DNA from: Aplidium turbinatum
Lineage: Eukaryota; Chordata; Ascidiacea; Aplousobranchia; Polyclinidae
Assembly: GCA_918807975.1 (NCBI GenBank)
Contig: OU964935.1
Span: forward strand, 5,853,823-5,917,822
DNA length: 64,000 nt
Direction: 5' to 3'
The position numbers were made by a program, and so were the translations under genes. This document shows positions 1 through 10,700 of this stretch, in pieces (positions within the stretch are counted from its first letter, which is position 1; every line of letters starts with the position of its first letter). Below the pieces are notes generated by a model that saw only the letters and a list, made by a program, of their open reading frames with translations, was not told the origin of the DNA and did not search any database.

Positions 1-1958
1 CATTGTGGTAATGAAATTAGAAAGTTCAGCGTTACGTATGATTTTCCAAGTGCTGTTTGGTTATTGTGTTTTAGCGCGATGCATGATATTTGTTTTTTTT
101 TTACTAACGTACTACAAAAAAAATCCGAAATATGAAGTTTCGTTGATTAATTTTTATCCTGCACATGGTTGCAATGACTGTCTTTTGCTGTATTTTCATG
201 ATTTACATTTCCATGCATCAAATTGGAACAAATATGCAACTGTCGCACTTTTCTTTGATGTTCCAAGCGTATCCTATGTAACAATAATTCCACAATGTCC
301 TTTTTAAAACGGCCTATTTCATTATTCTTTTCCCATCGGACTTCATTGTTTCTACTTCCAGTCAAGATGCTTCATTTCTTGTAACGTGACTTGACATTGT
401 AAGTTTAACATTTTGGATTCCTTACTTGATGAATGGCAGAAATGAAGCAAATATACTGTATTGTGTGACGTGGTCAAGTGAAAGGGCCGTTGAGAAGCTA
501 TTTCGGGCCCGACACTAGTGATATTATCCGGCTCCAAAAACAGGACACCGTTAAAAATGTACCATGGTAAAGGTTAATGCAGAGTTTTTAACTTGGGTCT
601 TTTGGTAAATCTTTGCTCCACCCAAATCATGCAGGGTCCAAAAGTGCCCCTGACCCCCCCCCCCAGTCCACGCTACTGCACTTGTGTCAGGAAACTGTTT
701 TGTTTTACTTTGTCTGCCGAGCCACTTTTGCTGCCTGGGCACTCTTTCAAGCATCATGCTCAGATGGCTAGTAATTCCTTAAAATACTGTTATCGCAATG
801 GTGTTAGTTTGCGTTGTTTGAACATTGCTGTGTATTCTCTGGCTGCCCCGTGGGCATTTTTGATGTCCATACCCTTACTCTGCAAATACGTGTAATCGCT
901 TTACAAGCGAATGAAATTTTGTAATGAAATGTGTTTATTATATCTACAAGCAAAGCTTTCCACTTTTTTTTCTAAAGATGTTCCAACAGTGACTTAGATT
1001 AGACTATTTTCCAAGCTTTTGTTTCATTTCAGTCACCCGCACTGTCGATACCCACCTTTCTAGATGCAATCACTTTGCCTTTGAATTGTCGCTTAATTTT
1101 ACAGATTTTTTTATAGTTTTTCTGCTTCAGTCTTTCATGTTAAAACACGATCGTGCTACTTTACAAGCGACATCAATATAAACACACACAGTGACTTAGG
1201 TGCTGATTGGAGATATCAACTCCCATGCTATTTTTGAGCTTGGGCTTGTTAACTATCCTACGACCTCCTCTGGGTTTCGTCAGCGGCGTAATATTCGTTG
1301 TCATAAGGAAATAGCGTAATTTGGCATTCATGTTCGAATAAGCAAACAAAGTTGAGTTTGTTTTTTCGAAAATCCAGTTTGAAGTATGAAAAAATAATCA
1401 CGTAGTGGACAAAGCAGCATAACAATTTCGTCAACTTTACCACAAAGCGTTGGTGTTCCTGAATGTGTAGATAAATTTTTTAATCGCTTTTGTAGCAGTA
1501 GCTATACAGCCGGTAGCCTACTATCGTAGTGGAAGCGCAGCCTAAGGTATATAGTCTCGAAGTATCGATGCGATCATTTTTTATTCTACCCAATCAAATA
1601 ATTTTGTGCCTTATAAATTGTAGGCTATTAGGCTACTGTGGTTGAAGTCATCGTGTGAAATGTTGCTCTTGTGTTTGTAGAAATTTTATATCAATACTGT
1701 GTTGTTTTTACTATTTAATTCTTGGTATTGAAAGTGTAATTGTGTAATTATATTTTTGTTGGTGTAAAATTGCCGCTTTAATTAAACATAACTTCAGCAA
1801 TTTGCTGGAGCTGCAAACATGCCTGAAATGTACCAAGCTACATGAAGACGAGTTGATAACTGAAAAGCAGTAGCCTACTGAAATCAGCAGGAGAGCCACT
1901 TGTTGACTAGTTACAAGTGTAAGAACTGCATACCACTGCTTCAATCTTGCATTAAAAC

Positions 1959-2035
1959 CAGGGCTGTGGAGTCGGGCGAACAATTTATGACTGCGACTTT
2001 TCAGTTCATAGCTGGCCGACTCCGACTTCAATGTT
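1959..2035 (+). repeat. Fragment of a hAT-type MITE end
   Basis: The sequence starting CAGGGCTGTGGAGTCGG is the same terminal motif that closes the element at 54956-55097 on the other strand (CCACAGCCCTG). A matching opposite end is not visible here, so I call it a fragment. The CAGGG start is typical of hAT termini. Confidence 0.5.
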
Positions 2036-2154
2036 GCCAGATTTTGTAGGGTTGCCAGATTTTTGTCATTTCAGACATTTTTAACCATTTCACTTTGAAT
2101 CCACTGGATTCTGCAAGTTTGCATCAAAATTTCCAACGTCATGAAAGTCATGAT

Positions 2155-2320
2155 GACATCACTTTGAAATTTAAAACTCATTTATTTAAGAGTCCACTTG
2201 AACTTGTACTAGGCCCCGGTCGGTCTTCCTTCCTGGAATTGTCTTACAGAATAATGAGCTAATCTTTTGCTCTTTAAATGGGCTCTTTAATAAATAAGTT
2301 TTAAATTTCAAAATGACGTC
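2155..2320. repeat. Foldback with 42-bp arms
   Basis: The segment 2155-2196 is the near-perfect reverse complement of 2279-2320; both share the core TTTGAAATTTAAAAC. The loop between them is about 80 bases and holds no reading frame. It is most likely a small MITE or a chance-sized foldback element; flanking target duplications are not clear. Confidence 0.6.
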
Positions 2321-3089
2321 ACTTTGGCGTCATCGTCAAAATAAATCTGAGGTTGTCTTCTGTCAGACTAGAGTACTAGACCCATTGAGAAATTTCAAAA
2401 GATGTGTGAGTTGAAAAAGATAATTGCTTGAAATAAGCAAAATGCCTTTTCACCACTAGTGGCGCTACGTGCTGCTTCTTAATCTTATTCCCTCCACATT
2501 TCTCAAAGTGATGTCAAATATCCAAAAGTTGATTTTTAATTGTGAGCTAGTCTATCAGTAAGGTATTGGATTAAAGTGTTTTCAGTTGAAATAAAGACTT
2601 TCATTGTCAGGATCATGACTAAACAGGTCAAAAATGGGTAATTTTGGCAAAAATGGAAATGTTTAGGTCTCTTACAAAACTAAAGTCATGTTTCAAGCAA
2701 ATTTTCTTTCACGGTCACAGAAGGATTTCAATAATTTTATTGGTTGAAGCCTTGGAGCCTACATATAGTAGGCTACTGTGGTGCTAGTCTTTCATTAAAA
2801 TTTCGAAAGTCAATCTATGCGTTGTTTCGAAACTTAGTGAGCAATAGGCTGCAAAGCCAGTGGTGCCGAAGTCGAGGGGATATATCCCCCCCAATATTTT
2901 GGCAGCATCCCCCCAATAATTCAGAAAAAAATTATTTGTTATGAAGTTGTACTTCGATTTAATTGTTTGCAAGCACCTCGAATTGCTGTTGTTTTTCTTT
3001 TATGGATGTTTGATCACAATTCTAAATTGTCTTGGATTTGACGCTAGACAATGAAGGACCTTCATTGAAGATAGGCTATTAAGGACGAG

Positions 3090-4620
3090 TTGGACCAGGT
3101 CACTGGCCACGGCACTGCACACTGCAGTAATAAACCAACTGCAGAAACATATTTGGGACTTGTGCTGATTTTGAAGCCTTTAGCACTTATAGAGCAATTT
3201 ACTATCACGTTGCAAGGAGAACAGCTTGACATTGACTCTTGTGAAGAGTTGTTTCAGACCTTGAAAATCACTCGAGAGAAACATCGTGATTTGGAGTTTG
3301 AGAACAATTGCAAAAATGCAGTTTCACTTCCGGAAAAATTTGCTGCTAATTTTATCACGACTTTGCAAGCACCACGGCAAAGAAGAGTCCCTGAAAGATT
3401 GGGTGGAGGCTCGATGGCAGCCATAGGCGTAGCCAGGGGGGGGCGAACGGGGCCATGGCCCCCCCAAATTTTCAAAGTTTGGATTCCGAAGTTGAACCTT
3501 TTGTTGAAAATATAATATAATTTGTATAAATTTATATTATTTTCCAAGACATTTGGCTATTTACACCCCCCAGGACTTGTTTTAGACACACAGAAAGACA
3601 CCAATAAATTTTGCAAATCGTAAATCGCGCAAAGTTTACGCGATTTACGCTTCTTTTAACTAATCTGTGGAAGCAATTTCAGAATCGCTTACTCTGTAGG
3701 GTTTTTGTGTAGCTGAGTTTTTTGTGTTCTCTAATTTTAGCCGCAGTTTTTGCCCGTTTGTTTGTAGATAAGAGCTACCTTTAATAAGTTAATAGCTGTT
3801 TATCTGCTAATAAGTTTCATACAAATATTACCCTAAAAGTGTTTCCAGAAAGCGTTATAATCCATTATTAAAGTGTAATTTTGCAAAAATTTTCCGGGGG
3901 AGCACCCCCGGACCCCCCTAGAATACGCGTGCTTTCGGCACGCTCTAAACCCCACCAGCTTTATTGCTTCCCTTGCTTAACCGACCAGGATGCGCCACTG
4001 CACATCAGGTGGCGATGTCTGAAATCAAACATTTTGTCGTTTTCTTCAATTCATCAAATATTTGGCCCCCCCCAAAAAATTTTTCTGGCTACGCCACTGA
4101 TGGCAGCTACTGCAGACACTCAACTGCATTATAAAATAGTTTAGAATCAGTTCATGGACAGAGTTATCTCTGAACTGACCGAACGGTTTGAAAGTAACCT
4201 GAATTCCGATTCGGCAAAGTATAAAGAACTTGCAGGAATTTTCAAGACTGGCTTAGTTCCTGAAATGGTCAAAAATTATTCAGAGCTGAATGGACAATCG
4301 ATGAGTTATCAAGTTGATTCATTCAGCAAAGCAACATGAGCAAAATCTCTGTAGCTACGATGCTAAAAGAGCTTACCAGGCATTGTCCGAGTTGGAAAAA
4401 CCTCTCGTTTGGTCTCAAATACTCCAGCTGATTAAGATCCTCTTAATTTGCCCTGTAACCTAACCTCTGCTGCTTGTGAGAGGTCGTTTTCCAATCTTCG
4501 TAGATTGAAAACCTGGCTGAGAAATACTTTGGGACAGGAAAGGTTGCATACCGTACTAGCATTGTTTGCAACATTCACCAAAATATTCTTAGTGACATCA
4601 GCATAAATGACAGTGCTAAT
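3090..4620 (+). pseudogene. Decayed hAT transposase (ZMYM1-like group)
   Basis: The left part (3090-3420) reads in one frame and ends in VPERLGGGSMA. After the inserted element the frame resumes at about 4101 with ATADTQLHYKIV, and 4154-4339 reads DRVISELTERFES. From 4440 a third stretch reads LTSAACERSFSNLRRLKTWL, which is the signature of the hAT C-terminal dimerisation domain (SxxxERxFSxLRRLKTWLR in the zinc-finger MYM/TTF-type group, from memory of the family). The reading frame is broken in several places as well as by the insertion, so no functional enzyme is made. The N-terminal DNA-binding domain is missing or unrecognisable. Confidence 0.8.
3422..4099. mobile_element. Non-autonomous hAT element nested in the transposase
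   Basis: It begins CATAGGCGTAGCCAGG and ends CTGGCTACGCCACTG, so the termini are inverted copies of each other, and it is flanked by the 8-bp duplication atggcagc (3414-3421 and 4100-4107). Removing it would rejoin the transposase reading frame on both sides, which confirms the borders. It is 678 bp long and I see no coding sequence in it. The same end motif recurs in the short element at 63323-63520. Confidence 0.88.
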
Positions 4621-5204
4621 GAGTTTTCACTGCGCACTGGCGTAAGACGCAATATGTTCGGTTGTAGCAAGTTCTTGTGATGTGTTTGAAAGTTAGTATT
4701 TTTGTCATAAATTTACAGATGTTCTTCTGTATAGTTTCGATTGTTTTCAGTCTCCTGACTAGTGACTTTGTCCTATAGTGCACTAAGTGTAGCCTGGTGA
4801 TTCTAGTCAAGAAGAAGGCAAGAAGAAAAATATAACTTCTGTTTTTTTTGGAAAAACTAAGTATTCATTGGGAGGTCATAGGTTCGAATCCCACTGCGGG
4901 GTGGAGGTAGGCCTAACAATTTTTCTTTGCTTGTTTCTTAATCTTGCAGCAGTCATTCACAAGAGCACTGGTAGAGCTTTTATCTCCATGATTTATTGTC
5001 TGTACAGTATATTATGCTGTTAGCAGCTAATTTACCGAGGTCCAGTGGTTGTTCATTTAAATTAATACCAGTAGCCTACCACCGAAATTGTGTATAAAAG
5101 TATGCACCCCCCCCTCCCTCAATGTTCAAAATCGTCTAAAATTTGATAAAATTTCAATTTATTCCCCCCAATCCTCAGCTAACTTCGGCACCACTGTGCA
5201 AAGC

Positions 5205-7620
5205 ACATTTCACCTCATGGCCTACCTCTATAATTACTGAAATAAAGTCAATTCAATGGTCAACTCGTTGAAAAAGCAATAGGTTTACTGTTTATTATAA
5301 AATATAAGTAGACCCCATTATCACATATATATTTTGCAGGGATTTGGAAACTCTGTGGAACTGAAAACCATTTTATACACCAGTAGGGTCACTTTTCTTT
5401 GTGCGCTGCTGTGATAAGTAATCACATAAATTGACCTCAAAGGGCAGCAAGTATTAGGCTAAACGAACAACCAAAAGTGTAACAATCAATTCACCTGCTG
5501 TAAATTGTAAGGTCTACGCTTGCCTGGTTTGTTTATTTGTTTGTATTCCATTAGTGCAGTCATGTTGTACTTTGTTTGCTGCTTAAAAAATTTCCAGAAT
5601 GACTATTGGTTTTAGTTCTGATGACATCGTAAACGGATTAGTTTCGTACTAGATTGGTCTGTGAACAAGTTGATGATACAACAGCATATTTCACTGATTG
5701 CTGAACACTCCTCATTTACTTCTGATCCGATTTGCAGCACGCAAAATGCTAAAGAACAACAGTAGGCGGTTTTTGGACTCGTTGCATTCATTCATTTTTT
5801 GGATTCATCGTTTTTTTTTCTAGCAGCGTAAATGTACTTTTATAATCAATTAAGTTTTAATGTAAGTGTACATTTTGTATTATTATTGTAAAATCAAATT
5901 TTGTGTATCTTTTAGTCGGTATTTTGTTTTGTTAATCTCTCTGCAATCGTAGTAATGTGATGACCCTACTGATGTATAGCACTGGATAGAGTTTCCAATC
6001 CCGTAGTTATAGATATCCCTGATATTTTGTTAGCTTTTGGGAGGCACGTAAGAATTTCCACTGGTGAAAATTTGCGTGCCTATACGTGTCCTACTGGCCA
6101 ATGCAGCCGATTAGCAAAATGGGCTTAAACGAGCAAAGCAAGCGAAAAAGTTTGCATAAAGGAACAAAAATCACATGTTATTTGATACTTCTCGATTTGA
6201 GGGGCAAGTGCATGCCACCCTGGATTCGTTACTGATGATAGAGTACCGGTAACACTAAAGTTTTGAATCTAAGTTGAGATTTACATTTTCTTTTCAAACA
6301 AGGTATAGCCACAGTCGCATTCCTTTAACCACATTTAGGCCTAACCGTTCCTTTAGGAAAAATAATAACTAGCTGACAGAAGTTACATTTTTCAACATAT
6401 AACTTTTACTTCAATAGGCTATATAATTCCGTTTGTTTTTATTTCTGATTACCACAAAGAAAAACAATATATAATGCTAAACATAGCAAAGGTCTAGAAA
6501 AAAGGAGACGAGATAAAACGTGAACATTATAACGTGTTTGATACCGAAACAGAACAGTCAGCTTAAAATTAAGCATGGTCCCACGGTCACAACACCTTTG
6601 CTCGCCGTTACCCTCACGTTTTAGTTGAAATCACTTATTTTTTTTTCTTTTCTCTGGATTTGTTTCCGCCTTGTTGTTATTCATCATTTTACGAATTTTT
6701 AACAACAAAAGTTGCTTGAATCCAATGAAGACCATAGCTTTTTATAAAATCTGCTGAGGATCGTCTTTTGTCACGTGACATGTCAAAGCTGAAAAAAGAA
6801 AAAAAGCAAAAGAGAGACGCCAACTCGCAAAATCGTAACTCTCAGTAGAGTTGAAAACTGCAACTCACAAAAGTCGCTGGCCAAGCAGCCAGCTTGCGGT
6901 GGTTTGATGCTGGCAAGCAAATGTTGTGTGGTGGGTGGGGGTGACGTCCTAATCGGAGTTAAAGTGATATTAAAGTTTGATTATGGAAGCATGGAGATGA
7001 AATTTAACGTTGTTTTTACAATTTTTTTCAGCTATTGGTAAGTTAAACTAGATCAACTGACAAAAAATGTGTGCTTTGTAATATAGTTAAATATAATTTT
7101 GTATCATGTCAATGTTTACATTTGTTTTTTTTATGGGAGGACAACTTTTGTCGAAAAAAGTAACGAAGCATGCACTACTTCAGTTGCGGTTTATGGAATG
7201 TGTTTTCAATCCATTACATCGTTCTATTTGCGTCAACGTAATACGTTTGTTCTCTGGGTGGCGTGGAACTTTTAGGTTAAAATTTAAGGGACTGAAACAT
7301 AAAACAGGTAAAATTGTTGTCAGTGGTTGACGTCAAATTCACAAGCTTTATTTTCTTTTTTTTTGCCGAACAATTTAAGCATGGTAGCCTTTTTCTTGTA
7401 AAAATGATGATAAAATTTAGACAAAACATTAACCCATCACACTCAAAACTTCAATTCTCTCACAAAGCATGTTTTGCTGTAAAAGTAAGTGAGTAAAATT
7501 ATACAAATGTAATACACCTGATTCTTTCCAGGCAGCGGTGAAATTGAATCGATAAAAAATGTTTAATTCTCCGCAGTGATGCGGAACATTTCTTTGTGCG
7601 AAAATAACGTGCTTGAAATT
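5205..7620. other. No gene seen between the hAT element and cyclin T
   Basis: No open frame with recognisable content is present on either strand. The text is AT-rich with T runs. The first part may contain older repeat remnants, but I found no pair of ends that would define one. Confidence 0.55.
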
Positions 7621-7634
7621 CAATGACGTCATTG
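7621..7634. promoter_or_regulatory. CRE/ATF-type palindrome upstream of cyclin T
   Basis: CAATGACGTCATTG is a perfect 14-bp palindrome centred on TGACGTCA, the consensus for CREB/ATF factors. It lies about 95 bases before the cyclin T start codon, in the region where a promoter is expected. Function is inferred from motif and place only. Confidence 0.5.
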
Positions 7635-7654
7635 TCCCGTGCTTTCGTTTGATC

Positions 7655-7665
7655 TGCGCATGCGC
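7655..7665. promoter_or_regulatory. NRF-1-like site in the cyclin T promoter
   Basis: TGCGCATGCGC matches the palindromic NRF-1 consensus and is one of few CpG-rich spots in this AT-rich DNA. It sits 62 bases before the cyclin T ATG, close to the CRE-like palindrome. Such sites are common in housekeeping promoters of animals. Confidence 0.5.
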
Positions 7666-7726
7666 GATGTGAGTCTTTCTTGTTTGTACCGTAAGCGGCA
7701 TTCCGGTGTTTAACTGCGATTGAGTA

Positions 7727-10700
7727 ATGGCGTTAAACAAAGAGACACGATGGATATATTCCAAAGAAGATTTAGAAGCTACTCCAAGTCGAAAAGACAA
7801 AATTGATGCTGATAAAGAATTAAGCTATCGCCAACAAGCTGCAAATCTTATTCAAGATATGGGCCAGCGTCTGTCTGTGTAAGTTCTGACTTATTTTATT
7901 CTATGTTTAGCCTATTGGTAAAAATGCTCTGACTTTGTACATATTTTGTGATGTGTTTTTATCGTTTCAATAAGTAGTCATGCATGTTTTCCAAATCTTT
8001 TATCATCTTTCCACTTGTGTAGGCCTATAACATGCCTATAACATGGTCTATAACATAACATGCATATAACAGGCCTATAACATGGTGGTATTTCATACTT
8101 TTAATGATCAAAAAATAACTTAGGTACCGGTATATCTGTAAAACTTGTTCGGTAACCAGCAGACATATGCCTGCTTGCTGTGAGTAATTGCGCAGTTTAG
8201 CCTAGTTGTTGACAATTGTTGTTTTTGTAATTTTTGTTTGTCTACACTTGGCGTTTACACCCTGTAGAAGGGTGGGCTATCGGTAAAAATCACCGAAATT
8301 GAACGCATTAGTGTGGTCATCTGCCAATTCCGAGACGCGCGATTACCACATTAGCGACCCAGTGATAGAGTTCTTTTGAAATGCATGTAAAATAAACGGA
8401 ATGGCCCGTTTCGGTGAGTCCGATTCGGTGAGTCTGATCCCTTAACGGGGGATTTTTTTTTTAATTATCATGTACTGTAGCCTAATTATCATTGCCGTTT
8501 TAGGGTTAGAGGTTAGGAACTCACCGAATCAGACTCACCGAATCGGACTCACCGAATAGTAGCAGACCCTAAAATGAATGCATAGACTCTGCGTCTAATG
8601 CAAGAACACACTGGCAAAAGTTACATCTTCAGACATGCGTGTCGGAATAATCTGTAGTCACTCAAAACTTTTAAAAACAGTTACCGAAGACGAGTTTCTT
8701 TTGAAAAGTTACAAAAAATCACGGCCAAACAAAGTCTTCGATTGGAAAAATGTCACTGACATTACGACCGAAAATTCCACCGACATCTTTTCAAGTTACA
8801 GTACGAGTTTGGGCATTTGCGCACGAATTTGCGTTAGGAGGGAATTCTGTTCATGAACGGAAGAAAACCGTAATTTTTGCCAGGGTCCTGTCCTGACGAC
8901 TACGCTTTTTCGGCTTAGAAAGTGTCTAACAGCTGTTATGAATGACTGCAATGTACTGTAGATTGCAGCATTCAAGACGAATGTGCGGCTGTGAAGTAAC
9001 AATCGAAATTAAGAATTTATTACGTCACATTAACGGAACAATAGATAAGAAATTTCTCGCAAAAAGCCGCGTTACGTTTTAGCATAAAATGGCAAAACTG
9101 TCGGGCAAATCCGGATAAAGTGATAGAGAAAGCGCAACTTTTGTCCGGAATAGGCGAAGATCCGGATTAAATAATCCGGATAATCCAAAGCTGTTTCTCA
9201 AGAAAAAGATTACAAATCATTGTACTTCCATTTTTATCCGAAGATCCGGATTAACCGAGTTCTACTGTATTATATTTATTATTTTGATGCAAGCACACTC
9301 TGTGAAGAGTGATGTGCAACCTGTCATCAACTATTGATTTATGGTTTTGTTATAAATATTATATCATGGATTTCAGTTGTTTGACATAATCACATTTTCT
9401 TTCAGGAATCAGCTGACCATCAACACAGCAATTGTGTATATGCATCGCTTTTATGTTTTTCATTCTTTCACTGTGTTTTCTCGTTATGTAAGTATAATTA
9501 TCTAATTTTGAAAAACATGTTTTCATGTGTTTTAACTTGCAATGTAACAACTAGTAAGCATCAAACACAATACGAAATTGACTGTTAATGAATTTATTTA
9601 GCAAGAAAATTTCATCTTAAGAAACACGTTTCTTGTGAAAAGTTATGAAAACATCTGCAAACAATATTTATAGATCTTAAATCCTGCTTTGAGGTTTTTG
9701 CGATAGGCTACCAAACATGGTAGTATTTGAAAACAGTGTTGCTGTTTTGTAAAATATGTGTGTTGTATGGTTTATTTAATTTAATGATTAAATTTAGTTT
9801 TTATCACTGATGTCTTTGTATTCAGGCCATTGCCCCTACAGCGCTATTTGTTGCAGCTAAAGTTGAAGAACAACCTAAAAAGTTGGAGCATGTTTTAAAG
9901 GTATCTACGCTGTATTCCACTAAAACTTAATAATGTATGTTGATTTTTGCTGATTTCAAAAGCAAAAGTTGTTATTTTTTACATTGACGCTTTACTGGCA
10001 TGCCTCAAGGGAAACGTGAAGATAGGGTTTTTCATTTATTTATATATATTTAAATGTTCAACCACTGGGTGTAAACTTGAATACAGCGCATGTATTCACA
10101 ATCTGCAGTTCAATGTAGAAAAGGCTATTTGCTGGCAATGTTAACAAACTCAAGGATTTTTGTGAGTGTATCACTCCAAGTGAAAGCATTTCTTGAAACT
10201 CATTTACCATTATTCTTTCTAGCCTAGCCTGTTTCCTTGTTGTTCAGATTTGCCATCTCTGTCTGCACCCTGACAAACCTCATATGGATACCCATGGTGA
10301 TGCTTATTTGAAACAAGCCCAAGAATTGGTTCAAAATGAACTCATCTTATTGCAAACATTAGGTATGTTCGATTGCTCGTTGTTGTATGTTTTTGTTATT
10401 GCTCTGAGTTTATAATTTTAACAGAATATACAAGTTTACATAACCTTCAATCTTTTCGGTTGATGTTTAATAATTAAACTCAAAAAGGCCAAGGTAGATG
10501 TGGAGTGTGGACCACTGCAGTAGTTCTACTGTGCAAAATTTGTTTTTGTGATCAGCTTTGCTGAAAGTGAAAATGATAAGTTTTTCTGGTTCATGAAAAT
10601 ACATGGTAATTTTCGACTCCAAGTCAGTTCAAAAACTTAACCATAGTCAGTTCAAAAACTTAACCATATTTAATTTTTTTTGTGACTTGCAAGTCGTAAC

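Larger units (their letters stand above)
1..2849. other. Left flank without a recognisable gene
   Basis: I see no open frame here longer than about 106 codons and none with a recognisable domain or a splice pattern. The stretch holds a one-ended hAT fragment near 1959 and a 42-bp foldback at 2155-2320, both listed separately. A run of C at about 652-662 and AT-rich filler make up most of the rest. Confidence 0.6.
2858..5196 (+). mobile_element. hAT DNA transposon, 2.3 kb, with intact 8-bp target duplication
   Basis: The ends are CAGTGGTGCCGAAGT at 2858 and the reverse complement of CAGTGGTGCCGAAGTTAGC finishing at 5196. Both sides are flanked by the 8-bp duplication tgcaaagc (2850-2857 and 5197-5204), the length made by hAT transposases. 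The interior carries a decayed transposase (separate entry) and is interrupted by a second element at 3422-4099. A G- or C-rich run lies just inside each end (about 2875-2890 and 5105-5115). Confidence 0.9.

Noticed and set aside
4868-4895. GGTTCGAATCCCACTGC as a tRNA gene
   Set aside because: It looks like a B box, but no A box or acceptor stem lies at the right distance. It is inside the hAT element and is at best a SINE scrap.
8635-8856. 73-codon frame in cyclin T intron 1 as a transposase piece of the pogo-like remnant
   Set aside because: No DDE or CENP-B-like motif can be seen, and the opposite strand is equally open in part.
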